DNA of 7,976 nucleotides from an uncultured Erysipelotrichaceae bacterium. GTDB lineage: Bacteria > Bacillota_I > Bacilli_A > Erysipelotrichales > Erysipelotrichaceae. Each line of letters starts with the position of its first letter. The first letter of the stretch is position 1. The DNA is taken from positions 1 to 7,976 of the forward strand of contig CACXEN010000129.1 in the NCBI GenBank assembly GCA_902766675.1, read 5' to 3'. The notes below the pieces were generated by a model. That model saw only the letters and a program-made list of their open reading frames with translations, was not told where the DNA came from and made no database searches. Below are positions 1 to 5,587 of the stretch, in pieces. The translations under genes were made by a program, and so were the position numbers.

Positions 1-1790
1 AATTCAATATCTTCATATTCCATATCATCATCTAAATTCATTAATACGAATCTAGACGCATTCCAAATCTTATTGATAAAATTCCATGCTGCTTCAACTT
101 TTTCTGGAATATAACGCATATCTTGACCTGGTGTACTATTCGTTGTTAAAAAGAATCTAAGAGCATCTACACCATATTCTTCAATAACATCCATTGGATC
201 TACACCATTACCAAGTGATTTAGACATTTTTCTTCCTTGTGCATCTCTAATCAATCCATGGATTAATACATCTTTAAATGGAATATTTTTAGTGAAATGT
301 CTTGCTTGGAAAGCCATTCTAGCTACCCAGAAGAAAATGATGTCATATCCAGTTACCATCGTAGATGTAGGATAATAACGTTTTAAATCATCTGTTTCAT
401 TTGGCCAACCTAATGTCGCAAATGGCCATAGAGCACTAGAAAACCATGTGTCTAAAACATCTTCATCTTGGTTCCAATTCTCAATGTCCTTTGGTGGTTC
501 TTCACCAACATACATTTCATTTGTTTCTTTATGATACCAAGCAGGAATTCTATGACCCCACCATAGTTGTCTTGAAACGCACCAATCCTCAATATTCTCT
601 AACCATTGTTCAAATACTCTTCCAAAACGTTCTGGGTAGAATACAATTCTAGTATCTTCATTTTTTTGATGATCTAAAACATCTTGTGCAAGTGGCTTCA
701 TTTTAACGAACCATTGTTCAGATAAATATGGTTCCACAATACAATCTGTACGTTCAGAGTGACCAACATTATGCATGATATCTTCGATCTTAATCAAATT
801 ACCATCTGCTTCAATTTGCGCTACCAAAGCATCTCTACATTCATAGCGATCCATTCCTTCATATTTTCCACATAGCGCATTCATTGTTCCATTTGGATTC
901 ATACAAATTGGTTTTTCTAGTCCATACTTTTCAGCGATCGCAAAGTCATTTGGGTCATGTGCTGGTGTACATTTCATTGCACCTGTACCAAATTCAACAT
1001 CTACATATTCATCCCCAATAATAATTAATTCATCATTATTCGCAGGATTAATCGCATGTTTACCAATTAAATGTTTAAAGCGATCATCACTTGGATTAAC
1101 AACGACACATACATCCCCAAACATTGTCTCTGGTCTAGTTGTCGCAACCACAAAAGAATCATCTGTTTCAACAACTTTATAATTGAAGTAATACATTTTA
1201 CCTGGATCATCTTTATAAATAACTTCGATATTTGATAAAGCAGTCATTGCTTCAGGATCCCAGTTAATGATTCGATAACCACGATAGATAAGACCTTCAT
1301 TATATAATTGCACGAATACATGTCTTACTGCTTCATTAAAGCCATCATCCATTGTGAATCTTTCTCTTGTATAATCTAAGCTATTTCCTAGTTTTGCCCA
1401 TTGTTTACGAATAGTTGAAGCATATTCTTCTTTCCAAGCCCACGCGTGCTCTAAGAATGCTTCTCTTCCAATGTCATATCTAGAAATACCTTGCTCTTTT
1501 AGTCTTGCATCAACTTTTGCTTGTGTCGCAATTCCGGCATGGTCCATTCCAGCAAGATACAACATGTCATATCCTTGCATTCTTTTATATCTAGAAATAA
1601 TATCTTGTAATGTATTATCCCAAGCATGACCAATATGCAAGATACCTGTTACATTTGGTGGTGGAATAACAATACAAAATGGATCTTTTGTTTTATCACC
1701 TGCTGTAAAATAACTTTCTTTTAACCATTCACTGTATTTATTTTCTTCTACAAGTTTATGATCATATTTTTTTTTTTTTTTTTTTTTCAT
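1..1790 (-). CDS. valS: Valine--tRNA ligase (ValRS), C-terminus cut by the window edge
   Basis: Cytoplasmic class Ia synthetase that activates valine with ATP, charges tRNA-Val, and hydrolyses mischarged Thr-tRNA-Val. About 597 codons are present and read without a break. Visible motifs are the PPPNVTG lead-in (43-49), the HIGH signature as HIGH at 52-55, the editing-domain motif [10 protein letters not shown] from residue 217, a TPAHDPNDF segment in the same domain, and KMSKS at 521-525. The family is usually near 880 residues, so roughly 285 residues (anticodon-binding domain and C-terminal coiled coil) lie beyond the left edge. The start ATG (1790-1788) has an AAGGAG Shine-Dalgarno site (1803-1798) 7 nt upstream. 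Immediately after it, 21 consecutive A residues (1787-1767) encode Lys2-Lys8, followed by [15 protein letters not shown], which aligns with the usual start of the family. The HIGH and KMSKS motifs share this frame, so 21 A keeps the gene open. Expression is controlled by the upstream T-box. Confidence 0.97.
   Translation of the reverse strand, partial: MKKKKKKKYDHKLVEENKYSEWLKESYFTAGDKTKDPFCIVIPPPNVTGILHIGHAWDNTLQDIISRYKRMQGYDMLYLAGMDHAGIATQAKVDARLKEQGISRYDIGREAFLEHAWAWKEEYASTIRKQWAKLGNSLDYTRERFTMDDGFNEAVRHVFVQLYNEGLIYRGYRIINWDPEAMTALSNIEVIYKDDPGKMYYFNYKVVETDDSFVVATTRPETMFGDVCVVVNPSDDRFKHLIGKHAINPANNDELIIIGDEYVDVEFGTGAMKCTPAHDPNDFAIAEKYGLEKPICMNPNGTMNALCGKYEGMDRYECRDALVAQIEADGNLIKIEDIMHNVGHSERTDCIVEPYLSEQWFVKMKPLAQDVLDHQKNEDTRIVFYPERFGRVFEQWLENIEDWCVSRQLWWGHRIPAWYHKETNEMYVGEEPPKDIENWNQDEDVLDTWFSSALWPFATLGWPNETDDLKRYYPTSTMVTGYDIIFFWVARMAFQARHFTKNIPFKDVLIHGLIRDAQGRKMSKSLGNGVDPMDVIEEYGVDALRFFLTTNSTPGQDMRYIPEKVEAAWNFINKIWNASRFVLMNLDDDMEYEDIE
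1767..1787 (-). repeat. 21-nt homopolymer A tract inside the valS start region
   Basis: An uninterrupted run of 21 T on the plus strand (A on the coding strand) begins directly after the valS ATG and makes seven AAA lysine codons. Tracts this long are slippage-prone in replication, transcription and translation. A change of one or two A would put the start codon out of frame with the catalytic domain. It could also be a length miscall in sequencing, although the stated length is exactly in frame. Confidence 0.97.
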
Positions 1791-1797
1791 ATACTTT

Positions 1798-1803
1798 CTC
1801 CTT
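1798..1803 (-). promoter_or_regulatory. Shine-Dalgarno site of valS
   Basis: AAGGAG lies 7 nt from the valS ATG, just downstream of the T-box terminator U-tract. It fixes translation initiation at the ATG that precedes the lysine run. Confidence 0.85.
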
Positions 1804-1808
1804 TTTTA

Positions 1809-2021
1809 TAAAAAAATGACGTCCCTACATAGGACGTCATTAACGTGGTACCACCTTTGTTTGCTTCTCGAATGCGTAACGTGCATAGACGTTATTTCCT
1901 ACTATCATTTCAGAAATACTGCTCCTAGGCTACTTCATTCAATCATCCGACTTGTTTTCACCAACCACAAGCTCTCTAAACGTAATAATTTGAATTACTA
2001 CTCCTAATCACTGCATTTAAT
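1809..2021 (-). ncRNA. T-box riboswitch leader, valine-specific
   Basis: Cis-acting leader that senses uncharged tRNA-Val and switches valS transcription between termination and readthrough. The conserved pieces occur in order on the minus strand. The base of stem I is UUAGG (2007-2003) pairing with CCUAG (1929-1925). The AGAGAGC and GGUUGGUG segments of distal stem I lie around 1976-1960. The sequence GAAGUAGCC contains the specifier GUA (1933-1931), a valine codon. The antiterminator can be drawn as AGG (1856-1854), a 7-nt bulge UGGUACC (1853-1847) and ACG (1846-1844), pairing with CGU and CCU (1836-1831). UGGU in the bulge complements an ACCA tRNA end, as expected for tRNA-Val with discriminator A. 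The 3' half of the antiterminator lies in the 5' arm of the terminator, so the two folds exclude each other. Confidence 0.93.
1810..1841 (-). terminator. Regulated intrinsic terminator of the valS T-box
   Basis: A perfect 10-bp stem, AATGACGTCC (1841-1832) with GGACGTCATT (1824-1815), has a 7-nt loop and a U-tract reading to 1810. It is the off-state of the T-box. It may also end transcripts arriving from the gene at 2039-3061, which has no other terminator after its stop. Confidence 0.93.
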
Positions 2022-2027
2022 AAACTT

Positions 2028-2055
2028 ATTCTAACAAATTACCAGTTTACTGCAA
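2028..2055 (-). promoter_or_regulatory. Predicted promoter of the T-box/valS transcript
   Basis: TTGCAG (2055-2050), a 16-nt spacer and TAGAAT (2033-2028) resemble a sigma-A promoter. It overlaps the last codons and stop of the preceding gene. The predicted start near 2021 leaves about 14 nt before T-box stem I, a sensible arrangement. The -35 match is only moderate. Confidence 0.5.
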
Positions 2056-3061
2056 TATCAATTTGCATTGGATTTCCATACGCAAAGCCACCTGTATCTG
2101 CACAAATTGCAGTTCCTAGAGATGTTTCAACTGTAGATCCTCTTGGACGTACGCTGAATGCACAAGCAGCCATTACATAATCACCATACATCTTAACACC
2201 ATCATCACGAACCCAATATTCATAATCATAGCCAGCGCCTTTCATAATTGATACGACGCCACTCATATCTAAGTTATAATATGTTTCTTTTCCAGAAGGT
2301 CCCATAATTGTACCTGCGGAAGGTGATAATACAGCTCCGTTATATGATGTATTTTTTGTAGCTTCTGTTGCTTCAGTTTGAGGCGCAGTAGCTACTTCTG
2401 GTTTCACTTCAGGAGTTTCAATAATTTCGATTTCCTCTTCTTCCATTAAATGGTCTTTATCTACATATACAACTTCGCCATTATATTTTGCTTTCCAATA
2501 TTGTAAATCATTTGTACCAGTGATTTTAATTTCAGTATTCTTCTCTAATGTTTCTAATACTTTCGCTTTATCACTTGGTGCATCTAATAATTCTAATTCA
2601 CCATCTGAATACATAGTTTTCTTTTCATAGTCAAATATCTTTGCTAATGAATTTGTAATATATTCAGAATTCATATATCCAACGATGCCATCTTCTGTCA
2701 TGATTTTAGAATATTCATCATTTGCTTCTACGATATAAATCAAATCTCTCTTTTTGATTGTATCCGTAATTACCGCAAGATTATCTGTATCTTCTAATAA
2801 ATCTACAGAACGTGTTGCATAACGCTTTGGATATTTCTCATCAATTAAGAATTCTTCTGCTTCATCTGTTAATGATTTACTCATAGCTGCCGCAATTGGT
2901 AGTGCTTTATTATCAATTTCAATCGCATTTACTGCAATCGTATCCGCACTACGATTGACCAAGAAGCTTAAGCCTGCCGCATATAAAACAGCCACCAATA
3001 CTAGAATCATTAGCTTGACAAAGTTCTTATTTATCATTTCTTTGTTAAATAATGTTTTCAT
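2039..3061 (-). CDS. Membrane-anchored SH3-like / 3D-like (RlpA-fold) protein
   Basis: 340-residue predicted cell-surface protein. A short basic N-terminus and one hydrophobic segment (about 16-35) suggest an uncleaved signal anchor, with the rest outside the membrane. Two SH3-like segments can be proposed at about 95-137 and 149-206. An acidic and Pro/Thr-rich linker (about 207-240) leads to a conserved-looking C-terminal domain (about 244-340). That domain carries GPSGKETYYNLDM (254-266), YWVRDDGVK, RPRGST (305-310), ADTGGF (321-326) and a final IDIAVNW. The end resembles the 3D domain seen in wall-active proteins with a double-psi beta-barrel fold. Asp322 and Asp335 match two of the three family aspartates, while the first is not evident. 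A role in cell-wall binding or remodelling is an inference; no catalytic activity is shown. The ATG at 3061 lacks a Shine-Dalgarno site. Met9 (3037) is an alternative start with only a weak purine stretch upstream. Confidence 0.85.
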   Translation of the reverse strand: MKTLFNKEMINKNFVKLMILVLVAVLYAAGLSFLVNRSADTIAVNAIEIDNKALPIAAAMSKSLTDEAEEFLIDEKYPKRYATRSVDLLEDTDNLAVITDTIKKRDLIYIVEANDEYSKIMTEDGIVGYMNSEYITNSLAKIFDYEKKTMYSDGELELLDAPSDKAKVLETLEKNTEIKITGTNDLQYWKAKYNGEVVYVDKDHLMEEEEIEIIETPEVKPEVATAPQTEATEATKNTSYNGAVLSPSAGTIMGPSGKETYYNLDMSGVVSIMKGAGYDYEYWVRDDGVKMYGDYVMAACAFSVRPRGSTVETSLGTAICADTGGFAYGNPMQIDIAVNW

Positions 3062-3074
3062 AAGGTTATAAAAA

Positions 3075-3090
3075 GATGACTTTAGTCATC
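3075..3090 (-). terminator. Hairpin plus U5 between the 82-aa gene and the 3D-like gene
   Basis: GATGAC (3090-3085) and GTCATC (3080-3075) form a 6-bp stem with a TAAA loop, followed by five U (3074-3070). For transcripts from the 82-residue membrane protein gene this looks like a short intrinsic terminator. For transcripts starting at the promoter just upstream, the stem would begin at nucleotide +1, so it may instead be a 5'-end stabilising hairpin. The short stem keeps confidence moderate. Confidence 0.55.
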
Positions 3091-3096
3091 CTAAGC

Positions 3097-3123
3097 ATTA
3101 TACCATAAATTTTAATTTGTCAA
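3097..3123 (-). promoter_or_regulatory. Strong predicted sigma-A promoter for the 3D-like gene
   Basis: Consensus TTGACA (3123-3118) and consensus TATAAT (3102-3097) flank a short 15-nt spacer. TGG directly before the -10 makes it an extended -10 element, which can offset the short spacing. The predicted transcript start is near G3090, giving a 5' untranslated region of about 29 nt. Confidence 0.75.
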
Positions 3124-3152
3124 AACTTCACAAAGATGTAACCGATTACAAC

Positions 3153-3401
3153 TCACTTATTCTCATTGATTATTCTATCCACAAATTGCCCTTTTGCTAA
3201 GACACTCGTTAGATAATATGTAATTGGAAAAAATAATACAAGACATATAAATCGTACAACTGGTGGTAATTCAATCATCGAATTAAATAATGAAAATATG
3301 ATATAGAAAAATGTATATAAAACAAACTCAATCAGAATAATAATCAATAGATAGAGCAATTTCTTTTTTTGATAGATTCTTTTCTCTTCTTTCGGTGTCA
3401 T
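3153..3401 (-). CDS. Small two-helix membrane protein of unknown function
   Basis: 82 residues, family not recognised. A charged N-terminus (MTPKEEKRIYQKKK) precedes a long hydrophobic helix at about 15-39. A short loop containing ELPP follows, then a second helix at about 48-68 and a charged tail ending INENK. The positive-inside rule suggests that both ends are cytoplasmic. There is no signal peptidase site and no enzymatic motif. The ATG at 3401 is the only plausible start, because an in-frame TAA lies 9 nt upstream, and no Shine-Dalgarno site precedes it. A good -35/-10 pair places the transcript start only about 2-4 nt from the ATG, so the mRNA would be almost leaderless. The gene is divergent from the SRAP-domain gene, and nothing around it states a function. 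Confidence 0.7.
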   Translation of the reverse strand: MTPKEEKRIYQKKKLLYLLIIILIEFVLYTFFYIIFSLFNSMIELPPVVRFICLVLFFPITYYLTSVLAKGQFVDRIINENK

Positions 3402-3410
3402 ACGTATTTA

Positions 3411-3438
3411 ATTATATGTTTTTTTCCTTATTTGTTAA
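3411..3438 (-). promoter_or_regulatory. Predicted promoter of the 82-aa membrane protein gene
   Basis: TTAACA (3438-3433, one mismatch to consensus), a 16-nt spacer and perfect TATAAT (3416-3411). The predicted start near 3404-3403 is 2-3 nt before the ATG. The -35 hexamer overlaps the predicted plus-strand -10 element of the divergent gene. Confidence 0.65.
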
Positions 3439-3441
3439 GAT
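3433..3441 (+). promoter_or_regulatory. Candidate extended -10 promoter of the SRAP gene
   Basis: TGT followed by TAAGAT (3436-3441) fits an extended -10 element, with no recognisable -35. Normal spacing puts +1 on A3448, the first base of the ATG. The hexamer matches consensus at only 4 of 6 positions, so this is tentative. Confidence 0.4.
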
Positions 3442-3447
3442 ATTAAT

Positions 3448-3981
3448 ATGTGTGGAAGATATATATTTAACGATGGCAAAAATGAATATATTCAAAAGTT
3501 TGTAGAAAATGCTCAATCACATTTTTCTCAAGAATTACTATTTCGAAAAGATGTTTTTCCAAATAGTGATATCATTGTGGCCGCTAAGAATAATAATCAA
3601 ATATCTTACTCTTTAATGCATTGGGGATGCCCACTTAATAAAAAGATTGTGATTAATGCTAGATCAGAAACGTATGATGTCTCACCATTTTTTAAAGGTT
3701 TTGCGCCATGTATCATTTTAGCTTCTAGTTATTATGAATTTAATAAAGATAAAGAACCATATTTGTTTTATTTAGATAATGCACCATTATTTATGGCTGG
3801 CATACACAAAAACAAACAATTGGTAATTCTTACAGAAAATGCTAGTGCACCACAAAGTAATATTCATTTAAGACAACCCGTCATTTTTAACTATGAAGAC
3901 GCAAAAAAATGGTGCCAAACAAATGACACCACTTCCCTACTTTCTCTTTCTATTCAAAACCGTAAACAAATAAAGATTTAG
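3448..3981 (+). CDS. Compact SRAP-domain protein (HMCES/YedK family)
   Basis: Members of this family crosslink covalently to abasic sites in single-stranded DNA through the N-terminal cysteine and so shield them during replication. Family signatures are visible: MCGRY at the start, with Cys2 as the nucleophile once Met is removed; MHWG (57-60); INARSET with Asn70, Arg72 and Glu74; SSYYEF with Glu97 in the catalytic-Glu position; FMAGIH (115-120); and the HxRxP-type motif as IHLRQP with His140 and Arg142. The Met usually found in that last motif (HxRMP) is Gln143 here. The length of 177 residues is short next to the roughly 200-230 common in bacteria. The need for Cys2 fixes the start at 3448 even though there is no Shine-Dalgarno site. 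The gene converges on ruvB and overlaps it by 4 nt. Family assignment is firm; activity in this compact version is inferred. Confidence 0.93.
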   Translation: MCGRYIFNDGKNEYIQKFVENAQSHFSQELLFRKDVFPNSDIIVAAKNNNQISYSLMHWGCPLNKKIVINARSETYDVSPFFKGFAPCIILASSYYEFNKDKEPYLFYLDNAPLFMAGIHKNKQLVILTENASAPQSNIHLRQPVIFNYEDAKKWCQTNDTTSLLSLSIQNRKQIKI

Positions 3982-4991
3982 AATAATGTATCATTGCGTG
4001 TGATCTTTAAATGATCATACGCTTTTTCCGTAACAACTCTTCCTCTACTTGTTCGATTCACAAATCCAATTTGAATCAAATATGGTTCATAAACATCTTC
4101 TAATGTAGTAGATTCTTCACTTATTGCATTCGCAAGTGCATCTAAGCCAACTGGTCCACCTTTGAATCGCTCAATAATACCTCTTAAATAACGTATATCT
4201 ACTTCATCTAATCCTAATGCATCGACATGTAATCTTTCTAAAGCTTCATCCGTTACTTGTTTTGTGATAACACCATTATTTAATACCTGCGCAAAGTCAC
4301 GTATTCTACGTAATAAACGATTCGCAATACGTGGTGTTCCACGTGATCTTTTCGCAATTTCTGCAACTGCTTCATCTTCAATTTCTACATCTAGAACACG
4401 TGCTGTTCTTTTCACAATCGATTCTAATTGTTCGTTTGTATAATAATCTAATTTAGATACGATACCAAAACGATCTCTTAATGGTGAAGATAAATCACCA
4501 GCTCTAGTAGTTGCGCCTACTAGTGTAAATGGTTGTATTGTTAAGCGAACACTTCTTCCTTGTCCTGATTCGCTTCCTGCCATAATATCTAATTCAAAAT
4601 CTTCCATGGCTGGATATAAAACTTCTTCCACTGTTTTTGGTAAACGATGTATTTCGTCAATAAATAATACATCTCCTGCTTCTAAAACAGATAATATAGA
4701 AGCTAATTCACCAGCTTTGGTAATACTTGGTCCACTAGCCACTTTTACATTCGTATGCATTTCATTCGCAATAATATAAGCCAAAGTCGTTTTACCAAGA
4801 CCTGGAGGACCATATAGAAGTGTATGATCTAATGATTCATCACGTTCCAATGCTGCTTTGATATAGATTCTTAAATTGTCTTTTAAAGAATCCTGACCTA
4901 CATATTCATCAAGAACTTGTGGACGAATTGTTTCTTCTAAATCAAAATCTGTATTTAATTCATTTGCTGATAAAATACGTGTATCTTCCAT
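3978..4991 (-). CDS. ruvB: Holliday junction branch migration helicase RuvB
   Basis: AAA+ ATPase motor that, as a hexamer on RuvA-bound four-way junctions, drives branch migration in recombinational repair. The 337 residues match the family. Walker A is GPPGLGKTT (61-69) and Walker B is VLFIDEIH (108-115). Sensor 1 lies in VGATTRAG (158-165), the arginine-finger region is SPLRDRFG (169-176), and sensor 2 is [13 protein letters not shown] (217-229). The C-terminal winged-helix DNA-binding domain carries [13 protein letters not shown] (278-290) and [10 protein letters not shown] (309-318). The ATG has AAGGAG 6 nt upstream, and the gap to ruvA is 14 nt, so the two are co-transcribed. The TAA stop (3980-3978) overlaps the stop of the convergent SRAP gene. 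A plus-strand terminator for that gene lies within the last ruvB codons. No minus-strand terminator is seen just after ruvB. Confidence 0.99.
   Translation of the reverse strand: MEDTRILSANELNTDFDLEETIRPQVLDEYVGQDSLKDNLRIYIKAALERDESLDHTLLYGPPGLGKTTLAYIIANEMHTNVKVASGPSITKAGELASILSVLEAGDVLFIDEIHRLPKTVEEVLYPAMEDFELDIMAGSESGQGRSVRLTIQPFTLVGATTRAGDLSSPLRDRFGIVSKLDYYTNEQLESIVKRTARVLDVEIEDEAVAEIAKRSRGTPRIANRLLRRIRDFAQVLNNGVITKQVTDEALERLHVDALGLDEVDIRYLRGIIERFKGGPVGLDALANAISEESTTLEDVYEPYLIQIGFVNRTSRGRVVTEKAYDHLKITRNDTLF
3996..4027 (+). terminator. Intrinsic terminator of the SRAP gene, inside ruvB
   Basis: On the plus strand GCGTGTGATC (3996-4005) pairs with GATCATACGC (4013-4022), ten pairs including one G-U, around a 7-nt loop. 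TTTTT (4023-4027) follows directly. It sits 15 nt after the SRAP stop codon and is wholly within the 3' coding end of ruvB on the opposite strand. In the minus direction the hairpin has no U-tract, so it should stop only plus-strand transcripts. Confidence 0.8.
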
Positions 4992-5005
4992 CCAACACTC
5001 CTTTT

Positions 5006-5584
5006 CTATTTACTTAAATGTGATAATCCAATACGTAAATACTCTTCTGTTGTAAGATTTGGACTTTCATTCATAATACTTGCGATATGAGATAATTCAC
5101 TTTGTTTATAACCAAGGTTTTTTAAACCTTCTATTGCATCTAATATCTCTTGTGAATAATCCATTTTATTATTCGAAGTATTTACACTTGTTGCCACAAG
5201 TTTGCCTTTTAAATCTAAAACAATTTGGCTGGCTGACTTTTCACCAATACCAGGAAGTTTCTTGAGTGATTTTACATCACTTGTTTCAATTGCTTGAATA
5301 ATTCTGTCATATCCTTGTGTTGCAAGCATTGTCATAACCGTTTTTGGGCCAATGCCTTTTACAGAAATTAAACGCATAAATAATTCTTTTTCTTCAGTAG
5401 AGGCAAAGCCAAATAATGCAACATCATTTTCTGTTACATGCATATATGTATATACACTTAATTCTTCATTTAAATGCACTTCATCAGTATGTGGATAAGC
5501 AATTTGGTAACCAATTCCATTATTCTCAATTACCACATAATCCGCACCATATGCACTTACAAACCCTTTTACAAAAGCAATCAT
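5006..5584 (-). CDS. ruvA: Holliday junction DNA-binding subunit RuvA
   Basis: Tetrameric protein that holds the four-way junction in a square-planar form and loads RuvB. 192 residues, slightly shorter than the usual 200 or so. The N-terminal OB-fold domain spans about 1-62, with MIAFVKG at the start and DVALFGF at 54-60. Two helix-hairpin-helix motifs follow, [13 protein letters not shown] (75-87) and [23 protein letters not shown] (107-129). A variable linker (about 130-144) leads to the RuvB-binding domain III, including ALEGL-like [11 protein letters not shown] (150-160). The Shine-Dalgarno AAGGAG is formed by the last two sense codons of obgE, 6 nt before the ATG. Only 3 nt separate the genes, so translation is probably coupled. 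RuvC does not appear in the window. Confidence 0.98.
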   Translation of the reverse strand: MIAFVKGFVSAYGADYVVIENNGIGYQIAYPHTDEVHLNEELSVYTYMHVTENDVALFGFASTEEKELFMRLISVKGIGPKTVMTMLATQGYDRIIQAIETSDVKSLKKLPGIGEKSASQIVLDLKGKLVATSVNTSNNKMDYSQEILDAIEGLKNLGYKQSELSHIASIMNESPNLTTEEYLRIGLSHLSK

Positions 5585-5587
5585 ACA

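Noticed and set aside
446..652. Plus-strand open frame of 68 codons
   Set aside because: It lies antisense inside valS, has no ribosome site and shows low-complexity His/Leu-rich translation typical of the reverse of coding DNA.
1..1790. valS as a frameshifted pseudogene because of the homopolymer
   Set aside because: With 21 A the start ATG, HIGH, the editing motif, KMSKS and the left-edge codons are all in one frame; no break was found.
1816..2007. Plus-strand open frame of 63 codons across the T-box
   Set aside because: Antisense to a structured RNA leader; its 'codons' are explained by the T-box and terminator, and it has no start signal.
3102..3152. Possible extra small gene or RNA between the 82-aa gene and the 3D-like gene
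   Set aside because: About 50 bases that are filled by the -35/-10 promoter and simple AT-rich sequence; no hairpin beyond 3075-3090 and no start signal.
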